Positions 35,337 to 43,150 of a stretch of 64,000 nucleotides of DNA are shown in pieces (the stretch's first letter is position 1; each line of letters starts with the position of its first letter). The notes under the pieces are model-generated. The model was not told the DNA's origin. It saw only the letters and a list, made by a program, of their open reading frames with translations, and made no database searches. Source of the DNA: Paraburkholderia solisilvae (GTDB lineage Bacteria; Pseudomonadota; Gammaproteobacteria; Burkholderiales; Burkholderiaceae); the NCBI RefSeq assembly GCF_902859875.1, contig NZ_CADIKF010000043.1:1-64000 (forward strand), given 5' to 3'. Made by a program: the position numbers and the translations under genes.

Positions 35337-36335
35337 TTAGAGGGCTGCAGCCTTGGCGACGGGCTGCATCGAAACTGATTCATGTATCTCTTCACTCGCG
35401 GATTTTACCGGAACGGAAAGATACGAGAGCCGCTTGAGTTCCTGCCGGCCCCTCGCGACGTTATCGAGAATCAGCCCGGAAAATAGTGACAACAAAGCGC
35501 AAACCATAATGGCGGCCGACAGAATAGCCGTTGGGATTCTCGCGACGAGTCCCGTCTCGAGATAGGTAACCAGTAGCGGAACAGTTATCCCGACCGACAA
35601 CAACGCAAGCAGCAACGCAACGATACCGAAGAACGCAAGCGGTCGTTCCGTCACGTACAGTTTGACAATCGTCCTCAGAATCCGCCAGCCATCCCGGAAC
35701 GTGGACAGTTTGCTCGCCGACCCTTCCACGCGTGCGCCATACGGAGTTGTGATCTCACCGATCGGCATGCGGAGTTCCAGTGCATGAACGGTCAGTTCGG
35801 TTTCGATTTCAAACCCCTTTGACAGTGCTGGGAACGACTTCGCATACCGCCGCGTAAATACGCGGTAACCGGAGAGCATGTCGGTAAAGTGGCCGCCAAA
35901 AATCTGAACGACGGCTTGTGTCAGCAAGCGGTTTCCCCATTGATGGCCACGCCGATACGCCTCGCGCGCGATGTCCCGGGGCGTCGCGCGGCAACCCACC
36001 ACCATGTCCAGTCGCTCGTCGACTAGCTTGTCGATCAATGCCGTTACCGATAGTGCGTGATAGGTGCCATCTCCATCGACCATCACATAGATGTCAGCTT
36101 CGACGTCCGCAAACATCCGGCGCACGACGTTACCCTTGCCCTGCAACGTCACCCGCATGACTTGCGCTCCGTGCGCACGCGCGATGGCTGTTGTATCGTC
36201 GGTAGAATTATTGTCGAAAACAAAGACGTCGATGCCGGGCATCGCGCAACGAAATTCACGGACGACTTGCGCAATCGACAGACCCTCGTTGTAGCAGGGA
36301 ATGACAAGCGCGACGTTCAGGCCACGATATGACAC
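35337..36335 (-). CDS. gtrB: GtrB-like family 2 glycosyltransferase with C-terminal membrane spans
   Basis: The 332-aa product attaches sugar to a polyprenyl phosphate carrier, by analogy with GtrB and DPM1. The catalytic domain shows VALVIPCYNEGLSIAQVV, VFVFDNNSTDDTTAIA, the donor-site acidic motif YVMVDGDGTY and the DMLSGYRVFTRRYAKSFPAL segment typical of polyprenyl transferases. Two membrane spans near residues 235-290 anchor it. The start is GTG at 36335 with a weak AGGGAT site. It begins the three-gene glycosylation cassette. Composition is intermediate between the AT-rich genes downstream and normal chromosome. The sugar is unknown. Confidence 0.88.
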   Translation of the reverse strand: MSYRGLNVALVIPCYNEGLSIAQVVREFRCAMPGIDVFVFDNNSTDDTTAIARAHGAQVMRVTLQGKGNVVRRMFADVEADIYVMVDGDGTYHALSVTALIDKLVDERLDMVVGCRATPRDIAREAYRRGHQWGNRLLTQAVVQIFGGHFTDMLSGYRVFTRRYAKSFPALSKGFEIETELTVHALELRMPIGEITTPYGARVEGSASKLSTFRDGWRILRTIVKLYVTERPLAFFGIVALLLALLSVGITVPLLVTYLETGLVARIPTAILSAAIMVCALLSLFSGLILDNVARGRQELKRLSYLSVPVKSASEEIHESVSMQPVAKAAAL

Positions 36336-36763
36336 AACAATCCCTTTAATGATTTCTCGATACCGGGCGAATAAAATAAACCCGCACCGTGGGTGGTCTC
36401 CAACTGTGTTCGGGCCAAGGCTCGAGGAGCAACGGCGGATTATCTCATTTTATATCGCTGAAGCAAAATTCGAGTTGCTCCCATAGCATACATTCGGTAT
36501 TCCTTTTACGTCTTGAAAAGGCCACCCAGCAACGAATTTTATTCGTGTCATCACATAGAAACATTGCACCGTTCGCGGAGACTGAAGGAAAGCGATTTAC
36601 CTTTGAAAACGTCGCCCGGGTTCTCCGGAAAGGAAGCCTCGTACTTCTTTGCAAACAACGGCATTACGGGTTCGCCCAGCAACGCAGGGGCATTCGCCCA
36701 GTCGGCTACGAGGTACGACTACCTGCGCTATCCTTCTCCCGAACCGTTACCGACCACAGGGAA
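36336..36763. other. AT-rich intergenic region between the gtr-like and copper modules
   Basis: The gap separates two divergently transcribed modules and should contain both promoters. It is more AT-rich than average. I saw no convincing -35/-10 pair or copper-regulator box. Open frames run through it in both directions without ribosome sites. Confidence 0.4.
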
Positions 36764-37156
36764 ATGACGTCGTTTTTGCGCTTCTTGATCGTGTTGTCGC
36801 TCGCCATGCTGACGACCCAAGGCGCTCGAGCGCATGCGCGCGACGATGATCCGCTGCGACTGGTCGTCATATGCGCGCACGAGCAAGTCCTCGGCCGGAG
36901 CGAAGAAGCAGCGCGGGTTGAGACGGCTGCGTCTGGTCCGGCGCATTTGGTTTCTGTCGACGACCGGCAACGTGCTTCTCATCATTGCTGCTTATGCTGT
37001 ATGACCGATTGCGGAGCGCACTGCGCGGCGTTGATGGGCAACTCGCGGTTCTCCACGCACGCAAGCACAAAGGGGCTCGCGCATTCACGCACCGCGCCGC
37101 GCTACGCCGGCATCACGCGCGCGCCGCCAGTGCGCCCGCCGATCGATCGCGTCTGA
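36764..37156 (+). CDS. Small exported Cys-rich protein, CopL-like
   Basis: The 130-aa product begins with a signal peptide (MTSFLRFLIVLSLAMLTTQG, cleavage near ARA-HA). A dense cluster of six Cys and three His follows at residues 73-87 (SHHCCLCCMTDCGAHC). A short Cys/His-rich exported protein just before a multicopper oxidase is the arrangement of CopL in xanthomonads, where it is needed for copper-induced expression; the link here is by layout and composition, not by clear homology. The start is uncertain, since a purine-rich run (AGGGAA) abuts the ATG. An inverted repeat overlaps its stop. It could instead be a chance frame, though the signal peptide argues against that. Confidence 0.6.
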   Translation: MTSFLRFLIVLSLAMLTTQGARAHARDDDPLRLVVICAHEQVLGRSEEAARVETAASGPAHLVSVDDRQRASHHCCLCCMTDCGAHCAALMGNSRFSTHASTKGLAHSRTAPRYAGITRAPPVRPPIDRV

Positions 37157-37331
37157 CAATCAGACACGTTCGGCGCATGCTGCGCTAAGGTTTCGTCACC
37201 AACGAACGCGGACTGCGCTTCAGGCCGGTATCGAATTCCGATGACTTCGACGCGCCTGTCCACACCCATACGAATTTCACGCGAGCGGACGCCGGTCGCG
37301 CCCGCCGCGCAATAAACAAGGAATCAGACAG

Positions 37332-39002
37332 ATGATTCGTAGGCAATTTCTCGCGCACGCGCTGCGCGCCGCCGTCGCGTCCGCAGCGGCGTCGATGGGC
37401 GCGCGCGGTGCATTCGCACAGCACGCGGGCCACGACATGGACGACATGCCGGGTATGGAAGGCATGGGTGACATGCACGACATGCACAACATGGCCGGTA
37501 TGCCCGGCATGTCGTCCCCCGCCGCACAGCCAGCGGCCAGCGCGCTCGCCTCGCCGAACGCGCTGCCGGCCGGCGCGCCGCTCGCACCGCTGCGCAAGCT
37601 CGCGAATGAAAGCGGCGACCCGGGCACGTTCCGCGCGACGCTCGTCGCTCAACCGGTGAGCCGCCAACTGATGCCCGGCAAGCAGACCTCATTCTGGCTT
37701 TACGGCGATGCGGCCAAGGGCCCCATCATCGGCCCGCTGATCGAAGTGCATGAAGAAGATACGGTTGAAATCCGTTTCGTGAACCGCCTGCCGCAACCGT
37801 CGACAGTGCACTGGCACGGCTTGCCCGTCCCGCCCGATCAGGACGGCAATCCGTCCGATCCGGTCGCGCCGGGCGAATCGCGCGTCTATCGCTTTACGCT
37901 GCCGCGCGGCAGCGCCGGCACCTATTGGTATCACCCGCATCCACACACGATGTCGGCAGGACAGGTGTATCGCGGACTTGCGGGCCCCATCATCGTGCGC
38001 GCGGCGGATGATCCGCTCGCCGCGTGGCCCGAACGGCATCTCTTTTTCACGGACCTGAAACTGGCCGCGGACGGGGCAGTCGCGCCGAACGACCTGATGG
38101 ACTGGATGAACGGCCGCGAAGGCCAGTTCGTGCTGGTCAACGGCGCGCGGCAGCCGCGCATCGTGGTCGCGCGCGACGAGCGCTGGCGAGTCTGGAATGG
38201 GTGCAATGCCCGCTATCTGAGACTGTCGCTTGGCGTGAGCTACCCGTTCGCGCAGGTCGGCACCGATGGCGGTCTGCTCGGTGACGCGCGCGACGGACTG
38301 ACCGAATTGCTGCTGGCGCCGGGCGAGCGCGCGGAGCTGATCGTGCGCGCGGGCCAGTGGCCGTCGCAGACGGCGCTCACGGCTGCCGTCTATGACCGGC
38401 GCAAGATGGCGATGACAACCGGCAACATGCACGGCAGCCTCACGCCCGATCCCGCGCGCGTACTCGCCGACGTGCGCTTCGCGCCGGCCGGCGCCGCTGC
38501 GGGTGCGGCGCCGACGTCGCACGCGCTTCCTTCACCACTGCGTCCGATCGAAGCATTGCAGCCGCCGGCAGGGGTGGTCGCGACGCAAAAATCCGTGGTC
38601 TTCTCCGAAGAGATGGATATGGCAGCGATGCACCGGCCCGACGCGACGATGAGCGAGATGCCGGCGGGGATGAAATTCATGATCAACGGCGCGACCTTCG
38701 ATGCGTCGCGCATTGCGCTGACGAGCCGTCGCGGCGATATCGAGCATTGGTCGATCGAAAATCGTACCGACATGGATCACCCGTTTCATCTGCACGGCAC
38801 GCAGTTTCAGATTATCGAGCGCGAGCGGGAGGGTAAGAAGATGCCCGAACCGTTTCTCGCCTGGCGCGATACAGTCAATGTTCGGCCCGGCGAGACGGTG
38901 CGTATTGCGACAGTGCAGAAAATGCCCGGCGAGCGGATGTTCCACTGCCATATTCTCGAGCACGAAGATCTGGGGATGATGGCGACGTTGAAAGTGGTTT
39001 GA
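37332..39002 (+). CDS. Tat-exported multicopper oxidase with Met-rich N-terminus
   Basis: This 556-aa periplasmic oxidase should oxidise Cu(I) to less toxic Cu(II), as CueO and CopA do. It has a twin-arginine leader (MIRRQFLAHAL), then a Met-rich stretch at residues 36-60 (MDDMPGMEGMGDMHDMHNMA and on), likely copper-binding. All four copper-site motifs are present: HWHG (His160/162), YHPHPH (His201/203/205), HPFHLHG (His483/486/488) and HCHILEHEDLGM with Cys539 as type 1 ligand and Met549 as its axial ligand. AAGGAA precedes the ATG. It follows the CopL-like gene by 175 bases. No copB, cop regulator or ATPase is adjacent. Confidence 0.93.
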   Translation: MIRRQFLAHALRAAVASAAASMGARGAFAQHAGHDMDDMPGMEGMGDMHDMHNMAGMPGMSSPAAQPAASALASPNALPAGAPLAPLRKLANESGDPGTFRATLVAQPVSRQLMPGKQTSFWLYGDAAKGPIIGPLIEVHEEDTVEIRFVNRLPQPSTVHWHGLPVPPDQDGNPSDPVAPGESRVYRFTLPRGSAGTYWYHPHPHTMSAGQVYRGLAGPIIVRAADDPLAAWPERHLFFTDLKLAADGAVAPNDLMDWMNGREGQFVLVNGARQPRIVVARDERWRVWNGCNARYLRLSLGVSYPFAQVGTDGGLLGDARDGLTELLLAPGERAELIVRAGQWPSQTALTAAVYDRRKMAMTTGNMHGSLTPDPARVLADVRFAPAGAAAGAAPTSHALPSPLRPIEALQPPAGVVATQKSVVFSEEMDMAAMHRPDATMSEMPAGMKFMINGATFDASRIALTSRRGDIEHWSIENRTDMDHPFHLHGTQFQIIEREREGKKMPEPFLAWRDTVNVRPGETVRIATVQKMPGERMFHCHILEHEDLGMMATLKVV

Positions 39003-39054
39003 TCGCCGGATATAGATGCCGACGCTCGAACCGTGAAGAAAAACGCCAAAGAAA

Positions 39055-39125
39055 AAACCCGGCATAGGCCGGGTTTCAAAAGCCGTCGGGCTTTAAAACG
39101 AGGAACCCGGCGTGAAGCCGGGTTC
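39055..39125. terminator. Two tandem near-identical hairpin terminators between the oxidase and csp
   Basis: Hairpin 1 pairs AAACCCGGC (39055-39063) with GCCGGGTTT (39068-39076). Hairpin 2 pairs GAACCCGGC (39103-39111) with GCCGGGTTC (39117-39125). Hairpin 1 has a T-run on the minus strand and ends csp; the pair lies at the convergent junction and can serve both genes. The stems share eight bases. Confidence 0.88.
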
Positions 39126-39152
39126 TTTAAAGGGTACGGGAATCGAACAGGT

Positions 39153-39359
39153 TCAGGCTGCAGCCTGGATGTTCGATGCCTGTTTGCCTTTGGGGCCTTG
39201 CACGACCTCGAAACTCACCTTCTGGCCTTCCTTCAGGGTCTTGAACCCGTTCATCTGGATAGCCGAAAAGTGTGCAAACAGATCCTCACCGCCTTCGTCG
39301 GGCGTAATGAATCCGAAACCTTTCGCGTCATTGAACCATTTGACCGTACCAGTTGCCAT
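39153..39359 (-). CDS. Cold-shock domain protein (CspA family)
   Basis: The 68-aa product is a single cold-shock domain that binds single-stranded RNA and DNA. RNP1 is GFGFITPD and RNP2 is LFAHFSAI; it begins MATGTVKWFNDAKGFGFI. It lacks the C-terminal extension of CspD. A strong promoter at 39494-39522 gives a leader of about 125 bases, as in cold-inducible csp genes, where the leader acts as a temperature sensor. It is next to clpS-clpA, divergently oriented, as in other Burkholderia. Confidence 0.95.
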   Translation of the reverse strand: MATGTVKWFNDAKGFGFITPDEGGEDLFAHFSAIQMNGFKTLKEGQKVSFEVVQGPKGKQASNIQAAA

Positions 39360-39493
39360 ACCAACTTCCCCTGTAACTCAATCACACGAGCCCTCGAAAA
39401 GCCCAACGACCGCAGAATGCAGTCGCTCCTCCTCACAAGCTCACCAACGGCATTTTTTCGTATAGACCGCACGTTGAAAAAAGTGCCAGCTTG

Positions 39494-39522
39494 ATTGTTG
39501 AGGCTCTTTATTCGAGTGTCAA
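39494..39522 (-). promoter_or_regulatory. Sigma-70 promoter of csp with long 5' leader
   Basis: On the minus strand a perfect -35 TTGACA (39517-39522) is separated by 17 bases from the -10 AACAAT (39494-39499). Transcription from about 39487 gives a leader near 125 bases before csp. Confidence 0.7.
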
Positions 39523-39910
39523 GAAAATTTTGAGACGCTATGTGCGCCGTTGTAAAGAACCAATTTCCAGGGTTTTTCCTTCTTTTCTTATGTGCGGTGA
39601 CCCAAGCGGCGTATCTTGAAAAGTCGCATAATCGACTCACATGCCGCTTGTGGCGGCGCTTTGCAGTCTACCCGCTGCGTGCTGTCCGGCACGGCGCGGG
39701 CGAGCTTCACATTCGCTGGCGCAGGTTGTGCGATACTCGTTTCGACAGCGGCCATGAGCCGCACTCTGGAACGAAAGAGGATGTATCGGAGGGCTGGTTC
39801 CGCGATCGGCCCCGCGCATTGCGCAAGCGCGACGGGCCAACGCCCGCGGGCCGCGGCCGACGTGATCACCGGCTGTGGCCGGCTGGTCGGCCGGTTGGGT
39901 TTTGACAGGA

Positions 39911-39938
39911 TTGCGGGCCTGTCCGAGTTGTTTAGAAT
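39911..39938 (+). promoter_or_regulatory. Candidate clpS promoter, near-leaderless
   Basis: The -10 TAGAAT (39933-39938) follows a -35 TTGCGG (39911-39916) by 16 bases. A stronger TTGACA at 39902 is too far away for this -10. The ATG of clpS is only 6 bases after the -10, so a transcript from here would be almost leaderless. Confidence 0.4.
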
Positions 39939-39944
39939 GGGTGT

Positions 39945-40259
39945 ATGGCGATTATCCCGGACAAGCAGGACAACACGGTACTGGAGCGGCAGGAACAAAA
40001 GCTGAAACCGCCGGCCATGTACAAGGTGGTACTGTTGAATGACGACTTCACGCCGATGGAATTCGTCGTGATGGTCGTGCAGGAATATTTCAATAAAGAT
40101 CGTGAGACCGCTACGCAGATTATGCTAAAGGTGCATCGCGAAGGCAGGGGAGTTTGTGGGGTCTACACGCGGGACATCGCGTCGACCAAAGTCGAGCAAG
40201 TCGTTACCCACGCACGGCAGGCCGGGCATCCGCTGCAGTGTGTGATGGAGGAAGCATGA
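39945..40259 (+). CDS. clpS: ClpS, adaptor for the ClpAP protease
   Basis: ClpS delivers N-degron substrates to ClpA. The 104-aa product has the family core PPAMYKVVLLNDDFTPMEFV, with the Asn-Asp-Asp substrate-gate residues, EYFNKDRETATQIMLKVHRE and the end AGHPLQCVMEE. The N-terminus MAIIPDKQDNTVLERQEQKL matches the usual Burkholderia start, so ATG 39945 is kept despite a weak ribosome site. The stop overlaps the clpA start as ATGA, which couples translation of adaptor and ATPase. Confidence 0.96.
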   Translation: MAIIPDKQDNTVLERQEQKLKPPAMYKVVLLNDDFTPMEFVVMVVQEYFNKDRETATQIMLKVHREGRGVCGVYTRDIASTKVEQVVTHARQAGHPLQCVMEEA

Positions 40260-42556
40260 TTGCCCAGGAACTGGAAGTCAGCCTGCATATGGCGTTCATG
40301 GAAGCACGCCAGGCACGGCATGAGTTCATAACGGTCGAACATCTTTTGCTGGCGCTGTTGGACAATCCAACGGCCGCCGAAGTGCTGCGCGCTTGCGCGG
40401 CCAACATCGAAGACCTGCGTCAGAACCTGCGCAACTTCATTCACGACAACACGCCGACCGTGCCCGGCACGGACGACGTCGATACGCAGCCCACGCTGGG
40501 TTTCCAGCGTGTGATCCAGCGCGCGATCATGCACGTGCAGTCCACGTCGAACGGTAAGAAGGAAGTGACCGGCGCGAACGTGCTGGTCGCGATCTTCGGC
40601 GAGAAGGATTCGCACGCGGTGTACTACCTGCAGCAGCAGGGCGTGACGCGTCTGGACGTGGTGAATTTCATCTCGCACGGCATCGCGAAGACGAACAGCA
40701 CGGATGCGGCGAAGGCCAGCGATTCGAACGCCGAGTCCGACGAAGCGGCCGCGCAGAAGGAAACGCCGCTTGCACAGTTCACGCAGAACCTGAACCAGAT
40801 GGCGAAGGACGGCCGCATCGATCCGCTGATCGGACGCGAAGCGGAAGTCGAGCGCGTCGTGCAGGTGCTGTGCCGTCGGCGCAAGAATAATCCGCTGCTG
40901 GTGGGCGAGGCCGGCGTCGGCAAGACGGCGATCGCCGAAGGGCTCGCATGGCGCATCACGCGCGGCGAAGTACCGGATATTCTGGCCGACGCGCAGGTGT
41001 ATTCGCTCGACATGGGCGCGCTGCTTGCCGGCACGAAGTATCGCGGCGACTTCGAACAGCGGCTGAAGACGGTGCTCAAGGAACTGAAGGAGCGTCCGCA
41101 CGCCATTCTGTTCATCGACGAGATCCATACGCTGATCGGCGCGGGCGCCGCATCGGGCGGCACGCTCGACGCGTCGAATCTGCTGAAGCCGGCGTTGTCG
41201 TCGGGCACGCTCAAGTGCATCGGCGCGACGACCTTCACGGAATTCCGCGGCATCTTCGAAAAAGACGCCGCGCTGTCGCGCCGCTTCCAGAAGATCGACG
41301 TGACGGAACCGACGGTCGAACAGACGGTGGCGATTTTGCGCGGCCTGAAATCGCGCTTCGAAGAGCACCATGGCGTGAAATATTCGTCGGGTGCGCTGTC
41401 GGCGGCGGCTGAGTTGTCGGCGCGTTTCATCACAGACCGTCATCTGCCGGACAAGGCGATCGACGTGATCGACGAAGCGGGCGCAGCGCAACGCATTTTG
41501 CCGAAGTCGAAGCAGAAGCGGACCATCGGCAAGGGCGAGATCGAGGAAATCATCTCGAAGATCGCGCGTGTGCCGGCGCAAAGCGTGTCGCAGGACGATC
41601 GCAGCAAGCTGCAGACGCTCGACCGCGACCTGAAAGCGGTGGTGTTCGGTCAGGATCCGGCAATCGACGCGCTGTCGGCGTCGATCAAGATGGCGCGCGC
41701 GGGTCTGGGCAAGACCGACAAGCCGATCGGCGCGTTCCTGTTCTCCGGCCCGACCGGCGTCGGCAAGACCGAAGTGGCGCGGCAACTCGCGTTCACGCTC
41801 GGCATCGAGCTGATCCGCTTCGATATGTCGGAATATATGGAGCGTCACGCGGTGAGCCGTTTGATCGGTGCGCCGCCCGGATACGTCGGGTTCGACCAGG
41901 GCGGACTGCTGACTGAAGCCGTCACGAAGAAGCCGCACTGCGTGCTGTTGCTCGATGAAATCGAGAAGGCGCATCCGGACATCTTCAACGTGCTGCTGCA
42001 GGTGATGGATCACGGCACGCTGACCGACAACAACGGTCGCAAGGCGGATTTCCGCAACGTGATCATCATCATGACGACCAACGCCGGTGCTGAGGCGATG
42101 CAGAAGTCGACGTTGGGCTTCACGACGCGCCGCGAAACCGGCGATGAAATGGCCGACATCAAGCGGATGTTCACGCCGGAGTTCCGCAACCGTCTGGATG
42201 CGACGATCAGCTTCCGCTCGCTCGATGAAGAGATCATCATGCGCGTGGTCGACAAGTTCCTGATGCAGCTGGAAGACCAGTTGCATGAGAAGAAGGTCGA
42301 CGCGCTCTTCACCGACGGGTTGCGCGCGCATCTCGCGAAACACGGTTTCGATCCGCTGATGGGCGCGCGTCCGATGCAGCGTCTGATTCAGGACACGATC
42401 CGTCGCGCATTGGCCGACGAACTGCTGTTCGGCAAGCTGATGAACGGTGGCCGTGTCACGGTCGACGTCGATCAGGAAGAGAAAGTGCAACTGACTTTCG
42501 ACGAGCAGTCGCTGCCGCCGCGTAATCCGAATCCGGAAGCGGTCGAAGTGGACTGA
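40256..42556 (+). CDS. clpA: ClpA, ATPase subunit of the ClpAP protease
   Basis: ClpA unfolds and feeds proteins into ClpP. The 766-aa hexamer-forming protein has an N-domain (MIAQELEVSLHMAFMEARQA, EFITVEHLLLALLDNP), then AAA+ module 1 with Walker A GEAGVGKTAIAEGLA and Walker B ILFIDEIHTLIGAG, then module 2 with SGPTGVGKTEVARQLA, the pore segment GAPPGYVGFDQGG and VLLLDEIEKAHPD. A ClpP-docking IGL-type loop is not obvious by eye. The start at 40256 overlaps clpS. The orphan clpP at 7.3-7.9 kb is a possible partner. Confidence 0.97.
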   Translation: MIAQELEVSLHMAFMEARQARHEFITVEHLLLALLDNPTAAEVLRACAANIEDLRQNLRNFIHDNTPTVPGTDDVDTQPTLGFQRVIQRAIMHVQSTSNGKKEVTGANVLVAIFGEKDSHAVYYLQQQGVTRLDVVNFISHGIAKTNSTDAAKASDSNAESDEAAAQKETPLAQFTQNLNQMAKDGRIDPLIGREAEVERVVQVLCRRRKNNPLLVGEAGVGKTAIAEGLAWRITRGEVPDILADAQVYSLDMGALLAGTKYRGDFEQRLKTVLKELKERPHAILFIDEIHTLIGAGAASGGTLDASNLLKPALSSGTLKCIGATTFTEFRGIFEKDAALSRRFQKIDVTEPTVEQTVAILRGLKSRFEEHHGVKYSSGALSAAAELSARFITDRHLPDKAIDVIDEAGAAQRILPKSKQKRTIGKGEIEEIISKIARVPAQSVSQDDRSKLQTLDRDLKAVVFGQDPAIDALSASIKMARAGLGKTDKPIGAFLFSGPTGVGKTEVARQLAFTLGIELIRFDMSEYMERHAVSRLIGAPPGYVGFDQGGLLTEAVTKKPHCVLLLDEIEKAHPDIFNVLLQVMDHGTLTDNNGRKADFRNVIIIMTTNAGAEAMQKSTLGFTTRRETGDEMADIKRMFTPEFRNRLDATISFRSLDEEIIMRVVDKFLMQLEDQLHEKKVDALFTDGLRAHLAKHGFDPLMGARPMQRLIQDTIRRALADELLFGKLMNGGRVTVDVDQEEKVQLTFDEQSLPPRNPNPEAVEVD

Positions 42557-42575
42557 AGTCGGGTCGCTTCAAGGT

Positions 42576-42611
42576 AAAACGGCGCGGGTTAAAACCCCGC
42601 GCCGTTTTTTT
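42576..42611. terminator. Strong terminator between clpA and dut
   Basis: The 13-bp stem AAAACGGCGCGGG (42576-42588) and CCCGCGCCGTTTT (42596-42608) with a 7-base loop is followed by seven T. On the minus strand it could also end dut, since TTTT follows the stem there. Confidence 0.95.
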
Positions 42612-42632
42612 ATGGCGAGCCACTCAACATCA

Positions 42633-43079
42633 TCAATGCTTGCCGGTACTCCCAAATCCGCCGTCGCCGCGTTCGCTCGCGACAAACTCATCGACGATAT
42701 TGAACTGCGCCTGCACGACCGGCACGATCACGAGTTGCGCGAGCCGTTCCATCGGGTTAAGCGCAAATGTAGTCTGGCCGCGGTTCCATGTTGAGATCAT
42801 CAACTGGCCCTGGTAATCCGAGTCGATCAAGCCCACCAGATTGCCAAGCACGATGCCGTGTTTGTGCCCAAGGCCCGAGCGCGGCAGGATCAACGCCGCA
42901 TAGCCGGGGTCGCCGACGTGCACCGCGAGCCCCGTCGGTATGAGCGCCGTATCGCCCGGATGAAGCGTGAGCGGTTCATCGAGACAGGCGCGCAGGTCGA
43001 GCCCTGCGCTGCCCGGCGTGGCGTAAGCCGGCAGATAGTCGCGCATCCGCGCATCGAGAATCTTCAGGTCGAGTTTCAT
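42633..43079 (-). CDS. dut: dUTP diphosphatase
   Basis: dUTPase hydrolyses dUTP to dUMP and pyrophosphate, keeping uracil out of DNA and supplying thymidylate synthesis. The 148-aa trimeric-type product has the five family motifs: TPGSAGLDLRACLD, PRSGLGHKHGIVLGN, GLIDSDYQGQLMIS, NPMERLAQLVIVPV and the C-terminal arm GDGGFGSTGKH. The true start is MKLDLKILDARM at 43079, the usual N-terminus; the frame is open further upstream. It is the last gene of the ribF-ileS-lspA-coaBC-dut series. Confidence 0.96.
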   Translation of the reverse strand: MKLDLKILDARMRDYLPAYATPGSAGLDLRACLDEPLTLHPGDTALIPTGLAVHVGDPGYAALILPRSGLGHKHGIVLGNLVGLIDSDYQGQLMISTWNRGQTTFALNPMERLAQLVIVPVVQAQFNIVDEFVASERGDGGFGSTGKH

Positions 43080-43150
43080 GCAGGTTTGGTTGCTGTTTCG
43101 GATTGGAATTCGATCATTCGACAAGGAACGTCGCGACCTGGCGGCCAAGG

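Larger units (their letters stand above)
39360..39944. other. Divergent csp/clpS intergenic region
   Basis: It includes the csp untranslated leader and promoter and the clpS promoter. The middle part (about 39540-39900) has no recognised gene; the open frames there lack family features. Confidence 0.5.

Noticed and set aside
39130..39160. tRNA-like text GGGAATCGAAC near the csp terminators
   Set aside because: No acceptor, D or anticodon arm can be built around it; it lies in the 3' flank of csp.
40163..42490. 775-codon open frame antisense to clpA
   Set aside because: It mirrors the codon pattern of clpA and has a composition rich in Arg, His and Gln with no recognisable domain.
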